The notes under the pieces were generated by a model. It did no database searches. It had not been told where the DNA came from and saw only the letters and a list, made by a program, of their open reading frames with translations. From a virus, in IMG/VR virus record IMGVR_UViG_3300021425_001636, positions 1-45,810 of that record: DNA of 45,810 bases. One strand, written 5' to 3'. A program made the translations under genes and the position numbers. Positions 14,572 to 23,031 of the stretch are shown piece after piece. Every line of letters starts with the position of its first letter. The first letter of the stretch is position 1.

Positions 14572-15289
14572 CAACATCTTTTACATATTTCCATTTGTCC
14601 GATGGATAACATCCACCATGATAACTCTTGTGAAACATTCCCAATGGTTCGGATAGTATCTGATACCATCCCTCTTCTGCAGCTCTCAATCCTTTATCCT
14701 TATATAGAGAATCTACTAAGTCGGTATCCCAAATCTCTCTAGGGTGCATTATCAAACCATCATTGATATATTGTTTTTGCTCTTTACGCATATCAACGAG
14801 TTCGTTGTATCCATATATAGTTCTATAGTCCACACAGTTGAATCCTATCGGGAACACACCCTCGTATGACTCATCAAGAAAATCTTCCCAAGGGATAACC
14901 TCAGACACGACCACATCAAAACGAGTTCGAATAATCATGTCATATTCTTCGGGAATGGATTTCATCATCTCGTTGTGTATGAGAATCTGTTTGTGCCAGT
15001 TGGCAGAAGCGTAAGCTGATTTTGTGAGTTGATGTTCCAAACCCCTTTCAATAATACTACCAAACATTCTACGATACAGTTTACTCACGCCATTGGGGTA
15101 TGGTGAGATATCAAATATTGGGTGATATTCGTTCTCAGGTTCATCAAAGTAGTAGTCAACATCAAAGTCTTGACCCTTCCATGTACCAGTGAACATTCTA
15201 TCATGGGGTATTATTCGTTGTGTTCGGTCAATCCACTTCTGATTACAGTGTTCGTTCCATCTACCAGATAAACATAACGCAGTCTTCAT
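14552..15289 (-). CDS. sugar-transferase-like protein of the RxRxD family, copy 1
   Basis: 245 residues from MKTALCLSGRWNEH, with the ATG overlapping the upstream stop as TAATG. Features are ALCLSGR at the start, SANWHKQILIHNEMM, YDMIIRTRFDVVV with an RxRxD motif, and a C-terminal AEEGWYQILSEP then YHGGCYP. This is the pattern of small phage proteins thought to be glycosyltransferase-like; the chemistry is unproven. The genes at 32162-32899 (close) and 23028-23957 (distant) share it. Confidence 0.7.
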   Translation of the reverse strand: MKTALCLSGRWNEHCNQKWIDRTQRIIPHDRMFTGTWKGQDFDVDYYFDEPENEYHPIFDISPYPNGVSKLYRRMFGSIIERGLEHQLTKSAYASANWHKQILIHNEMMKSIPEEYDMIIRTRFDVVVSEVIPWEDFLDESYEGVFPIGFNCVDYRTIYGYNELVDMRKEQKQYINDGLIMHPREIWDTDLVDSLYKDKGLRAAEEGWYQILSEPLGMFHKSYHGGCYPSDKWKYVKDVDEGLHN

Positions 15290-16635
15290 TACCACTCACG
15301 CAGAAACTTCTCAAGGTCTTCGGGCGTACCAAGTCCCCACATCTCTTCTACATTGTGTGCGAATATCTTCTTACCCATCAGGATTGCCTGATTGAATACA
15401 GGACACACATAGAACTCACCGTTCACTCGTTTCTGCATTGCGATCATATCTTTTGCAGACTCAACATAGTCTTCACCATGTTTCCAGTAGTAGAAACCCA
15501 CAGTCGCATTGTCACTGATTGGGTCTTTCTCTGCAACCTTAGTGACCATACCATCATTATCAACCGCAGCGTAACTCCACTTGGGATGTGTCGCTTTGAA
15601 AGTAACAATACCACCATCTGCGTTTAACTCGTTCATCTTGTACAGGAAGTCAAGAGAATTCCATCCCACCCACTGATCAGAGTTTGCAATAAACAGTGGT
15701 TGGTCATTGTCGATATATTCTTCGGCAAGTAATGTAGTACAAGCTGCACCCTCAGTGATACCATCAACCTCAACAATCTTACAGTCAGGGGCAATCAAGT
15801 TCAACATATTGTCTAGGTTATACTTCTCACGATGTTCCTTCTGTACAATAAAGATGTAGTTCGCATCGATATTGATATTATCGACCACGGTCTGAATCAT
15901 CGGTTTACCATTGACATCAATCAAAGGTTTGGGGAAACTGTATCCTGCCTTCGCAAAACGACTACCCGCACCCGCCATAGGAATTAGTACATTCATTTTC
16001 TTATCCACCCACTTAGGTTTCGTTTGTTTCTCACCATCAATTAACTCAAGTAAATCTCTATTCACATATTCGGGAGAGTCCACCCTAATGATTTGATGTG
16101 CAGGCACACCAGAGTGATATGCAGATGCAAGACCCTTCGGTGAATCCTCAATGATAACACATTCTTCAGGATAGACACCAAACTCTGTCATTGCATTCCA
16201 CCACATTTCAGGGTGTGGTTTGGGATTGGTCACATCGAAAGTAGTCTGCACGATATCGATATACTCTTCCAAGTCCAACATCTTGATACACTTATGTACC
16301 GTCCTGTCGATGGCATTAGAACAGACACCAATCTTATAACCCCGTTGTTTTAGAATTCCAAAGAGTTCGGTAATATCGGCATCAGGTTTGATTGTGTTCA
16401 ACTTGTAATAAGTGACAGATTGTTTGTGTATAGAAATCTTATCCTTCAAGTCTTCTTCTACACCCAACATATCCAACTTCTCTTCGGTTGGTAGTCCATC
16501 AAATTTAGATAGATGTTCTTCCATAGAGATTTCTGGATATCCATATTTCACCAGTGCATCATTCAATGCATCAAAGTGAATCATCTTAGTGTCAACAAGG
16601 ACACCATCTAAATCGAACAGTACAAGTTTAATCAT
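15289..16635 (-). CDS. HAD phosphatase - sugar nucleotidyltransferase fusion
   Basis: 448 residues with two enzymes. Residues 1-205 form a HAD domain: FDLDGVLVDT (D8, D10), CSNA near 105, K139 in NPKPHPE and EDSPKG at 163-168. Residues 213-448 form a nucleotidyltransferase: VLIPMAGAGSRF with SFPKPLIDVNGKPM, then NSDQW for metal binding. Such a pair could remove a phosphate from a sugar bisphosphate and activate the product as NDP-sugar, as in heptose pathways where separate HAD and nucleotidyltransferase enzymes act in turn. It would supply donor sugar to the neighbouring transferases. Start overlaps the previous stop as ATGA. Confidence 0.85.
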   Translation of the reverse strand: MIKLVLFDLDGVLVDTKMIHFDALNDALVKYGYPEISMEEHLSKFDGLPTEEKLDMLGVEEDLKDKISIHKQSVTYYKLNTIKPDADITELFGILKQRGYKIGVCSNAIDRTVHKCIKMLDLEEYIDIVQTTFDVTNPKPHPEMWWNAMTEFGVYPEECVIIEDSPKGLASAYHSGVPAHQIIRVDSPEYVNRDLLELIDGEKQTKPKWVDKKMNVLIPMAGAGSRFAKAGYSFPKPLIDVNGKPMIQTVVDNINIDANYIFIVQKEHREKYNLDNMLNLIAPDCKIVEVDGITEGAACTTLLAEEYIDNDQPLFIANSDQWVGWNSLDFLYKMNELNADGGIVTFKATHPKWSYAAVDNDGMVTKVAEKDPISDNATVGFYYWKHGEDYVESAKDMIAMQKRVNGEFYVCPVFNQAILMGKKIFAHNVEEMWGLGTPEDLEKFLREW

Positions 16636-17249
16636 TTCTTTATCGCAATTATGTAAGTGTCGCCAACATTAGTTTCTTTTCTTCGGTCATGATGTGTAAC
16701 TTCATATGGGTCTAGTGCCGACATGAATCGGTTGTGTTTCAGTATATCATATCTATCGGGATGTCTCTTTAACCAATTATTCTGTAATTCTGCATGGTTC
16801 ATTCTATCCATTGGCCATACATCTTCAATAAAGTATGTTCCGTCATCCTTTAGAAATGGTATAAGATTCTCGAATGTCAATCTGTTTGCCTCAGGCCAAT
16901 GCGCTCCGTCATCGATGATGAAATCAAACTTAATATCACCCCACTCGTTTCTTATTTTCGTACCAAGAGATGCATCCATAGAATCTGCCTTCAACCAGTT
17001 TACACGGTCTTTGTGTAAAATGTCCAAGTCTTTTGGGTCTGTCCTCACAAAGATATCGATGGTGTAGATATTGGCATTAGGAAAGTAATCATAGAATGCA
17101 CGAGTCGATGCCGCCTTGAATGTACCAATCTCCAGAAAGTTAAGAGGTTCGGTTCTCACTTCCTTAAAATGTGGTTCATAGTCCTTGTAATAGTGGTGTT
17201 TACTTGTACCCTTATCACAATCGTATTTGTCAAATAGTTCTTTAAGCAT
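16632..17249 (-). CDS. class I SAM-dependent methyltransferase-like protein
   Basis: 205 residues. FLEIGTFKAAS near residue 38 is the SAM-binding glycine loop, NIYTIDIF supplies the acidic residue of strand 2, and FDFIIDDGAHWPEA resembles the DDxxH region of CmcI/MycE-type O-methyltransferases that modify antibiotics and sugars. It then has GTYFIEDVWP and ends GDTYIIAIKK. The substrate is most likely a sugar hydroxyl given the island. It overlaps both neighbours by four to eight bases. Confidence 0.8.
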   Translation of the reverse strand: MLKELFDKYDCDKGTSKHHYYKDYEPHFKEVRTEPLNFLEIGTFKAASTRAFYDYFPNANIYTIDIFVRTDPKDLDILHKDRVNWLKADSMDASLGTKIRNEWGDIKFDFIIDDGAHWPEANRLTFENLIPFLKDDGTYFIEDVWPMDRMNHAELQNNWLKRHPDRYDILKHNRFMSALDPYEVTHHDRRKETNVGDTYIIAIKK

Positions 17250-17940
17250 TCCAATAGTTCCTCGTTGCGCCTGTATCGAAATCGAAACCCCAGTAGTCTA
17301 TGTCTTTTTGATACCAGTCTGCGACAATCTGTATAGTCTCTTTGGTGTATATATCTTTATAAGAAATACCGTATCCAGTCTTACCCTTGTCATTAGGCAC
17401 ACGAGTAACATTACGAGGTTCAATATCGGACAATAAACCAAAGTAAAGTTTTACATCATAATTGTAGTTCTCGAATCGTAGGATGTCGCATCGGTTGTTT
17501 CCTTCCTCGTCAGAGACATGGTCGAATGCGGGATACCATCCACGAATTGCACGATGCCACATATATTCAACACCACCCCACTTATGTCGTTCTTCAAGGA
17601 ATGCCTCAAAGGAAGAAGTGTCTGCATAATTTTCGGGTTGAGTCCCTTCGTATTCCATCACCTTCTTTGCAAACATATAACGAGAACAAACCCTGTCCCA
17701 AGGATTACGAACGATTGCGACCCCTGTATGAGTATCTCTTAGGTCTTTCCTCCAGTCTCTCCACCGTGCGTGTTCATAACCTTGATGGTCTTTGGTATGT
17801 GCCATCTTCTCCTCAAGACCACGAGTGTATTCTCTATTCTTGTGATTATCAGGGCCTGCAAGCAATACCTGTCTGCGTATCTGTTGATTCTTTCGTATTG
17901 ACATCCCACCGTTCTTGGGGATGTGTATAAACAGTTTCAT
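17242..17940 (-). CDS. sulfotransferase
   Basis: 232 residues from MKLFIHIPKNGG, chosen over an upstream in-frame start because the ATG overlaps the previous stop as ATGA. HIPKNGGMSI is the 5'-phosphosulfate loop and VAIVRNPWDRVCSRYMF the 3'-phosphate-binding region of PAPS-dependent sulfotransferases. It should transfer sulfate from PAPS to a carbohydrate. An APS-kinase-like gene that could make PAPS lies at 40857-41270. This is the clearest sulfotransferase of the window. Confidence 0.85.
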   Translation of the reverse strand: MKLFIHIPKNGGMSIRKNQQIRRQVLLAGPDNHKNREYTRGLEEKMAHTKDHQGYEHARWRDWRKDLRDTHTGVAIVRNPWDRVCSRYMFAKKVMEYEGTQPENYADTSSFEAFLEERHKWGGVEYMWHRAIRGWYPAFDHVSDEEGNNRCDILRFENYNYDVKLYFGLLSDIEPRNVTRVPNDKGKTGYGISYKDIYTKETIQIVADWYQKDIDYWGFDFDTGATRNYWNA

Positions 17941-18479
17941 CCTCTTTCCCACTTTACATAATACCTGTTACGGTCAGGCATAAACTCGGTTAGTTTGAAT
18001 CCAAATGCAGTGGATAGTAACAGGTGGTCTTCTAGTTTCCAGTGCCAGAAAGGCACTTCGTTTACCTTATCATTACCATGATCACGATGTGATGGATTAC
18101 ATCTCCAGTAGATGCGTGACTTCGGTTTCAATGCCTTACACATCTGTTCGGTTTGTTTTGTGATTAGATTCCAATCACCAAAGTTGATACTACCCAGTGC
18201 AAACGCAACATCATACTTCTCTTCCGTCTCGTAGTTTTCGATTGCAACCTGTTCATCAGAACCTATGTCTGTAATATCAATTCCATGCAGACCGGCAATG
18301 TGACGCTTAAAAGGATTGATACCACAACCAACATCCAGAACTCGTTCCCCTTCTCCGATTTCATCTATTAACCTAAACCCTGTCCAGTAATACCTATCAA
18401 GTCCCGCAGTGCGTGAACTTGGCCAATCGTGCGTAAAGTAATCTTTTAAAAAACCCATATGTGGATTAATGGTAGACAT
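17937..18479 (-). CDS. class I SAM-dependent methyltransferase-like protein
   Basis: 180 residues from MSTINPHMGF, preceded by AAGGA; a later ATG at 18458 is possible. RVLDVGCGINPFKRH is a clear SAM-binding motif, HGIDITDIG gives strand 2, and YDVAFALGSINFGDWN the central strand. It ends with PDRNRYYVKWE. It is unlike the other methyltransferase in the island and is flanked by sulfotransferase-like genes, so it probably methylates an island-made molecule, or a sugar precursor. Confidence 0.8.
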   Translation of the reverse strand: MSTINPHMGFLKDYFTHDWPSSRTAGLDRYYWTGFRLIDEIGEGERVLDVGCGINPFKRHIAGLHGIDITDIGSDEQVAIENYETEEKYDVAFALGSINFGDWNLITKQTEQMCKALKPKSRIYWRCNPSHRDHGNDKVNEVPFWHWKLEDHLLLSTAFGFKLTEFMPDRNRYYVKWERG

Positions 18480-19041
18480 ATACACTTACATCCTTCTTTT
18501 CATAAACATCTCTCACCATAGCAGATGTATCCAGTTCCAGAACTCCAAGTACATCCAAGTTATCATCACACTTGACAATTCTATCCTTGTTCTTATATAT
18601 GAATGTGGTTATTGCTTGATTCTGCAACTGTATCTGGTGAAACATATTGTTTTGATTCTTATACCACTTGTAACTAGGATAGGGGATATCAAAACCTCCA
18701 CACTCGTTCCACCAGTTCCAACACTCATAATCATTTCTTATTACCATAACAATAGGACATCTGTATTGAGTCAGGTAATCCAGTTGATAGGCAAAGGTAT
18801 GGGATTTGATTAATCTAACACCCTTACCATAAAATGGTTTGTCCCATTGAAGTGCATCATTCTCAAACTCCATCATAGGGTCAAAGTATGCACCACCATG
18901 CACCAGACCGTTGTGGTGCTTATACCTTCGTTGTGTGGCATCATCTGTCTGGTCAAAGGACTTAGACTTCCAGATATGATTTGCAACTCCAGACCAACGA
19001 GAGCCTGGAGCACCCGTCATCAATAGATATTTACCTTTCAT
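18466..19041 (-). CDS. sulfotransferase-like P-loop protein
   Basis: 191 residues. LLMTGAPGSRWSGVANHIW is a P-loop-type start in the place of the phosphosulfate loop, and CPIVMVIRNDYECWNWW corresponds to the 3'-phosphate region (RNxxxxxxxW). The region between includes VRLIKSHTFAYQLDYL, where KSH matches the KSHT motif of many sulfotransferases. A second sulfotransferase-like gene precedes it. No membrane anchor is visible, so it would act in the cytoplasm. Confidence 0.65.
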   Translation of the reverse strand: MKGKYLLMTGAPGSRWSGVANHIWKSKSFDQTDDATQRRYKHHNGLVHGGAYFDPMMEFENDALQWDKPFYGKGVRLIKSHTFAYQLDYLTQYRCPIVMVIRNDYECWNWWNECGGFDIPYPSYKWYKNQNNMFHQIQLQNQAITTFIYKNKDRIVKCDDNLDVLGVLELDTSAMVRDVYEKKDVSVYVYH

Positions 19042-19669
19042 TTTTCGGTCTTATCCCATTCCATACTTGTTCATCCAACCAGTGAGAATTAACGTGTTTT
19101 ACATACTTCGCATTCTGGTCATCCTCTAGAGTTGTTGCTACTCTTTTATCCCAACAAGCGATAGGAAAGTCCAGTACCTTGGACAACCACTTCAAGTAAA
19201 CACTTCCATAAAGATAGAGTGATTCGTGTGACAGAAACTCCAAATCCGCATCTAGGTTGTAGTAGTACTGTAATGCAATGGGGAGAGTCACTTCCCTACG
19301 AACTCTGAGTTGTTGTTCTACATTGATATTTTTGTCCCTTACTACGACACAAACCTTTACATCATACCCCGCCTCTTGAGCTTCGTAAACAACTTCTTGT
19401 ATACAAGGGATTCGTTTTGTGCCATCATAGACAAAAGGTACACTGACATTCGCAACCATGTAGTCTTGGGTCAGCATACTCTTTGTCTTGGATGGATCGA
19501 CCCAACACTCCGCAAAGGGTTCTTCGTCAGATGGTATCCAGTACTTGTCTCCAAAGTCCCATCCATTTACATCGGGATGGTAACTGAATATCTTACTGAA
19601 TAGATGATTCCCAGACCCCTGTGGGCCTGTGATAATGATTAGTTTTTTAGACTCTTTGTTGTCCGACAT
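19031..19669 (-). CDS. sulfotransferase-like P-loop protein
   Basis: 212 residues. LIIITGPQGSGNHLFSKIF is a phosphate-binding loop of sulfotransferase/kinase type, with VKVCVVVRDKNINVEQQ in the place of the 3'-phosphate site. It shares layout with the gene downstream, suggesting paralogy, but similarity is weak outside the two motifs. It overlaps its neighbours by 11 and 23 bases. A small kinase is an alternative reading. Confidence 0.6.
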   Translation of the reverse strand: MSDNKESKKLIIITGPQGSGNHLFSKIFSYHPDVNGWDFGDKYWIPSDEEPFAECWVDPSKTKSMLTQDYMVANVSVPFVYDGTKRIPCIQEVVYEAQEAGYDVKVCVVVRDKNINVEQQLRVRREVTLPIALQYYYNLDADLEFLSHESLYLYGSVYLKWLSKVLDFPIACWDKRVATTLEDDQNAKYVKHVNSHWLDEQVWNGIRPKNER

Positions 19670-20348
19670 AGGTACGCACTTTCAATGGGTTAACTTCATC
19701 TGTCGGCCCTGTACCAGAGTCAGGACTGAACACAAATAGAGTTACGTCTTCTCCTTGATTACACATGAAGTTGTGTAGAACATTTCTTTCCATTACCCAA
19801 CAATCACCTTCCGAGATAGGGAATATCTGACCGTGGTCAAGTTCAATCTCACCCTTTCCTTTCAGAATAAGACCGATGCGTTGACTTGGATGGGTGTGTA
19901 AGGTTTGTTGCATCCCCGCTGGGAAATGAACATAGTTGACTACAGGTAGTCCTAGTCGGCCTGGATTTGATGCAGTGGTATTTGTACCACCATCCATATA
20001 CGACAAATTACCACAAGGATTGCCATGAGGTATGAATAGTCGGTCATCGTTCATAGACAAACCATAGAATCTTATATGAGCGAACACAGAGTTCTCTTTA
20101 TGGTAATCTACCTTTGCGGTAAAGTCTTTGTTGGTCTGTCCTGTAAAGGTATTATGTTCAACCGAGTATCCGCCGTTCACTTTAACACTACAGTCTTTGC
20201 CCATAAAGTAACTTGTTCCAATAGTATCTTCAAAGTTATACACATCGAACTTGTTTCTAAAGACGGTGATATCATAGTTCCAGATATCTCGAACCTTGTA
20301 GGTTTCTCCGTCACCTATACATTTAATCTGTTCACACTTCAGTTTCAT
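19647..20348 (-). CDS. cupin-domain protein
   Basis: 233 residues. The C-terminal half is a cupin: HTHPSQRIGLILKGKGEIE (the histidine pair and glutamate region) and FPISEGDCWVMERNVLHNF (second motif with a final histidine). The N-terminal half, about 120 residues, has DIWNYDITVFRNKFDVYNF and is mostly beta, perhaps a second, degenerate barrel. Cupins of this size act as sugar epimerases/isomerases or metal oxygenases; the histidines would bind a metal. The start overlaps the upstream gene as ATGA. Confidence 0.75.
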   Translation of the reverse strand: MKLKCEQIKCIGDGETYKVRDIWNYDITVFRNKFDVYNFEDTIGTSYFMGKDCSVKVNGGYSVEHNTFTGQTNKDFTAKVDYHKENSVFAHIRFYGLSMNDDRLFIPHGNPCGNLSYMDGGTNTTASNPGRLGLPVVNYVHFPAGMQQTLHTHPSQRIGLILKGKGEIELDHGQIFPISEGDCWVMERNVLHNFMCNQGEDVTLFVFSPDSGTGPTDEVNPLKVRTYVGQQRV

Positions 20349-20899
20349 AATCCTGTTACTTCCATAATCTCCTTGGGTATATAGGGTATCAACATCCTCT
20401 CAGGATGCCAAACAATCGCACAGATGTTTCCTTTGTACCAAGACTCAATGTCACCATCTGTATCAGTATCTAATAATACACTATTTGGGGGCTGTTTGTC
20501 AATAGCAATATTGTGAAAACTATTCACATTATTAGGATTACCGAATCGGTCATACACCAGATGTTCAACATCATAGTGATTCTCTTTACCTTGTCTGGTC
20601 TCACCACCCATGATTTCTGTAAGCAAAAATGCACCGTGACAGACACCAAGAATGGGTTTACCCAACTTGACCATTTCTGTCGCAAGAGATACTTCTGTGG
20701 TGATACGAATCTGCTCGTTTCCTCCACCCGTAATAATGAGGAGGTCTAGAGATTCTGCGAGGGATTCATAATCTAAGTCATCACGATTGGGTACAGGGAC
20801 GAGTTCATGACCCCTTAACAACCGATACCAGTTGTGATCTAAGGAGTCATGTTTCTCTCTGTTGTGCGTGAGGACTCGTTGAGTGAGTCCTATCTTCAT
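20345..20899 (-). CDS. class I glutamine amidotransferase-like protein
   Basis: 184 residues, a stand-alone GATase-1/C26 domain. GKPILGVCHGAFLLTEIMGG holds the nucleophile elbow with cysteine, IITGGGNEQIR the oxyanion region, and WHPERMLIP supplies the histidine (and glutamate) of the triad. It would release ammonia from glutamine for a partner amidation, or hydrolyse a gamma-glutamyl compound. A synthase partner is not evident beside it. The ATG follows the upstream stop directly (TAGATG). An internal TTGACA-18-TATTAT lies at 20473-20502. Confidence 0.85.
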   Translation of the reverse strand: MKIGLTQRVLTHNREKHDSLDHNWYRLLRGHELVPVPNRDDLDYESLAESLDLLIITGGGNEQIRITTEVSLATEMVKLGKPILGVCHGAFLLTEIMGGETRQGKENHYDVEHLVYDRFGNPNNVNSFHNIAIDKQPPNSVLLDTDTDGDIESWYKGNICAIVWHPERMLIPYIPKEIMEVTGL

Positions 20900-21598
20900 C
20901 TACCAACCGTAAGCGGCGTTTACGAGTTCTCGTGAACCTTGTGCTTCTACAGTGTTTTTGCATGAGATTTCAAACAGGTCTTTACGCATTGCTTCGATGA
21001 CTCGTTGGACACGACTTTGTGTCTCAGAGTCAGTTGCAACTTTGCGTAACTTCCATCCACCGATTGCACTGTGGAAACCTTCGTCTTTTGCGATCTCACG
21101 ATAACGGGTTGAGATGAAACTATCTTGAATAGTGTCTGCCATCTGATTCCAGACTGCTTCTGCACGACCTTCCGCAACAAGTTGATATGCGGCAAGGACT
21201 GCCTCATCATCTTCTGCACCATACTTCTCCAGAAGTGTAGCACCCTTTGCGGTGTCTGCTTTTCGCTCGTCTTCAAGCGCCTGAACAACATCAATCTCTT
21301 CACCTTTGATGTGTTCGATTACTTCTTTAACCATACGGTAGTGTTTCGCTTCATCAGCGGCCTGTTTGGTTAGAAGTTCTAATTCTTTGGGGTCTGCATT
21401 GTCAGGTACACTGGCAATCTGTGCAGAGATTTCGGTCATGTTCATGCGTTCATTGACCATACGACCAATGAAGTGATCGACCATCTCTTCTTGGGGTAAG
21501 TCACCTTCAAAGTACTCTTTGACATTCATCTTGGATGCTTCGAACAGTGCTTGGTTTTCGTTGCGAATTTTCTTCACAAACTCGTTGGGGTTTAACAT
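20900..21598 (-). CDS. ferritin-like diiron protein
   Basis: 232 residues, nearly all helix. Metal-ligand pattern: E50 or E56 in NERMNMTEIS, E83xxH86 in DEAKH, E143 in VAEGRAEAVW and E173xxH176 in DEGFH. This is the E, ExxH, E, ExxH arrangement of ferritin-like oxygenases and oxidases such as PaaA- or AurF-type enzymes. It is unrelated to the phage NrdB at 35671. It follows its own late promoter at 21651-21658 and has AGGAGA before the ATG, so it and the genes below are probably expressed late. Substrate unknown. Confidence 0.75.
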   Translation of the reverse strand: MLNPNEFVKKIRNENQALFEASKMNVKEYFEGDLPQEEMVDHFIGRMVNERMNMTEISAQIASVPDNADPKELELLTKQAADEAKHYRMVKEVIEHIKGEEIDVVQALEDERKADTAKGATLLEKYGAEDDEAVLAAYQLVAEGRAEAVWNQMADTIQDSFISTRYREIAKDEGFHSAIGGWKLRKVATDSETQSRVQRVIEAMRKDLFEISCKNTVEAQGSRELVNAAYGW

Positions 21599-21650
21599 TA
21601 GGATTCTCCTATCACTCTATTAATATAATTGTTGACGGTATTGTCAGTAT

Positions 21651-21658
21651 TATTTATA
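21651..21658 (-). promoter_or_regulatory. late promoter before the ferritin-like gene
   Basis: TATAAATA on the minus strand, followed by ATACT, overlapping the stop codon of the upstream gene and giving a leader of about 45 bases with AGGAGA before the ATG at 21598. The leader contains a short TGAC/GTCA inverted repeat. It could drive the island genes down to 11545. Confidence 0.65.
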
Positions 21659-22442
21659 AGATTTGTTTCATCAACTCGTCAACATTTTCGCCATTATTTG
21701 GAAGTTTATCCTTGAGAAAGAAGTGTACAAAGTGACAATCCTTTACATTGTTTACCGCACCGAACAGTCCATTCCATTTGCCATCCATGTGTTTAGTCGG
21801 TATCTTATATCGTTTGAGGAAATAGTTTAGTAGAGTCTGGTCAGTACTCCACTTATATGCACCAACTCCATCTACAAAGTCTTTGAACTCCATACGGTTC
21901 AGGAAACTGTGGGGGTCTTGTCCTTTGAGATATGGTTTGAATAGTTGACTGTTTAACAGAATCATTCCCATGTTGAAGAACTCATAACCATGTTCATTGG
22001 GTTTGAAGTCTAATCCACTTGCGTGTAACTTTCGATACTGCATGGCAGAGTAGTTTTGAATCTTACCACTATACCAAGGTTGGATGTCCATCTCTCTTTC
22101 TGCTACAACACCGAATGCATGATCACTGCCAAAGTGGTCGAATATATTGGGAGCATCGGGTCGGATGTATATGTCGGCATCAATAATTGCAATCTGGTCA
22201 TAATGGTCGAGGTATTCAAATGCGTTTTCCTTTTCATAGATAGGTAGATACCCTCCATACTTCATATAGGATTCTTCGCTTCGTCCACTACAGAAGATGT
22301 CAGGTTTAATGCGGAGTTTGGGTTGGGTTAATACGATGTGTTTTATATCATGTCGTTCACAATATTGTGCAACACTATCAATACAGTGTTCATAGAGTTT
22401 CGATGGTTTGCCCACCGACACTTGGTAAATCATTCTATTCAT
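21654..22442 (-). CDS. glycosyltransferase, GT8-like
   Basis: 262 residues; an in-frame ATG three codons later is also possible. IYQVSVGKPSKLYEHCIDSV begins the nucleotide-binding half, QIAIIDADIYIRPDAP contains the DxD motif (DAD), EFFNMGMILLN and WSTDQTLLNYFL follow as in GT8 enzymes, and KWNGLFG with CHFVHFF closes the active site. It should transfer a hexose from a nucleotide sugar. The start overlaps the upstream stop by eight bases. Confidence 0.78.
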   Translation of the reverse strand: MNRMIYQVSVGKPSKLYEHCIDSVAQYCERHDIKHIVLTQPKLRIKPDIFCSGRSEESYMKYGGYLPIYEKENAFEYLDHYDQIAIIDADIYIRPDAPNIFDHFGSDHAFGVVAEREMDIQPWYSGKIQNYSAMQYRKLHASGLDFKPNEHGYEFFNMGMILLNSQLFKPYLKGQDPHSFLNRMEFKDFVDGVGAYKWSTDQTLLNYFLKRYKIPTKHMDGKWNGLFGAVNNVKDCHFVHFFLKDKLPNNGENVDELMKQIL

Positions 22443-23031
22443 GTTTCATTGTGTTCCCGATATCATCGTAGTATATAGGACTGGCGTAATTGACAATCTT
22501 GTCTTTATTTTGTCCCATAAACTCCCACATATAATCATCCACAAACTTAGTGAGAGTACTCTCCGACAAAGTATAATACAAAGTCTCTGCAACATCAGGT
22601 GTCATATAGTATGCATGGGTGACAGGACACAAAGGTTCATTTGTTCCCCAGTAAGGATGTCCTCGAAAACGAGTCGAGTAGTTCTTCCAGTCATCCTCAT
22701 CGACAAAGTCTGCAAACGCAAAGAAGTCACCGATGATGGGCATATCACTCTTTCGTTGTATCACATCATGTTCTATAATAGAGATGGGTTTATCTTCTTC
22801 GAAACACTTCTTCCACAACTCTAGATGACTATAGAACCCAGCCTTTTCGGTAGGACTAAAATCACGCACACCCCAGAACACACCAAAGTCCAGATAGTCT
22901 GGCATAGTGTCAGGAGTGTATGCATCAAAGAGGTTGACTTCACAATCCCATGTGGGTATTGTCTGTCTTGCATAATGTTGTGATACCTTGTGTGCGGGTA
23001 TCTGTATCATCCATAGGTTATCGACAATCAT
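22435..23031 (-). CDS. glycosyltransferase family 25-like protein
   Basis: 198 residues. FSPTEKAGFYSHLELWKKCFE then KPISIIEHDVI follows the GT25 order seen in the two genes at 13214 and 13858, and AYYMTPDVAETLYYTL matches their AYM-P-A-L block. It is more diverged than those two are from each other. The first 30 residues (MIVDNLWMIQIPAHKVS) form the start of the fold. Confidence 0.65.
   Translation of the reverse strand: MIVDNLWMIQIPAHKVSQHYARQTIPTWDCEVNLFDAYTPDTMPDYLDFGVFWGVRDFSPTEKAGFYSHLELWKKCFEEDKPISIIEHDVIQRKSDMPIIGDFFAFADFVDEDDWKNYSTRFRGHPYWGTNEPLCPVTHAYYMTPDVAETLYYTLSESTLTKFVDDYMWEFMGQNKDKIVNYASPIYYDDIGNTMKHE

Noticed and set aside
20473-20502. TTGACA-18-TATTAT inside the amidotransferase gene
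   Set aside because: The -10 box and spacing are not ideal and it lies in coding sequence, so it is not listed as a promoter feature, only noted.
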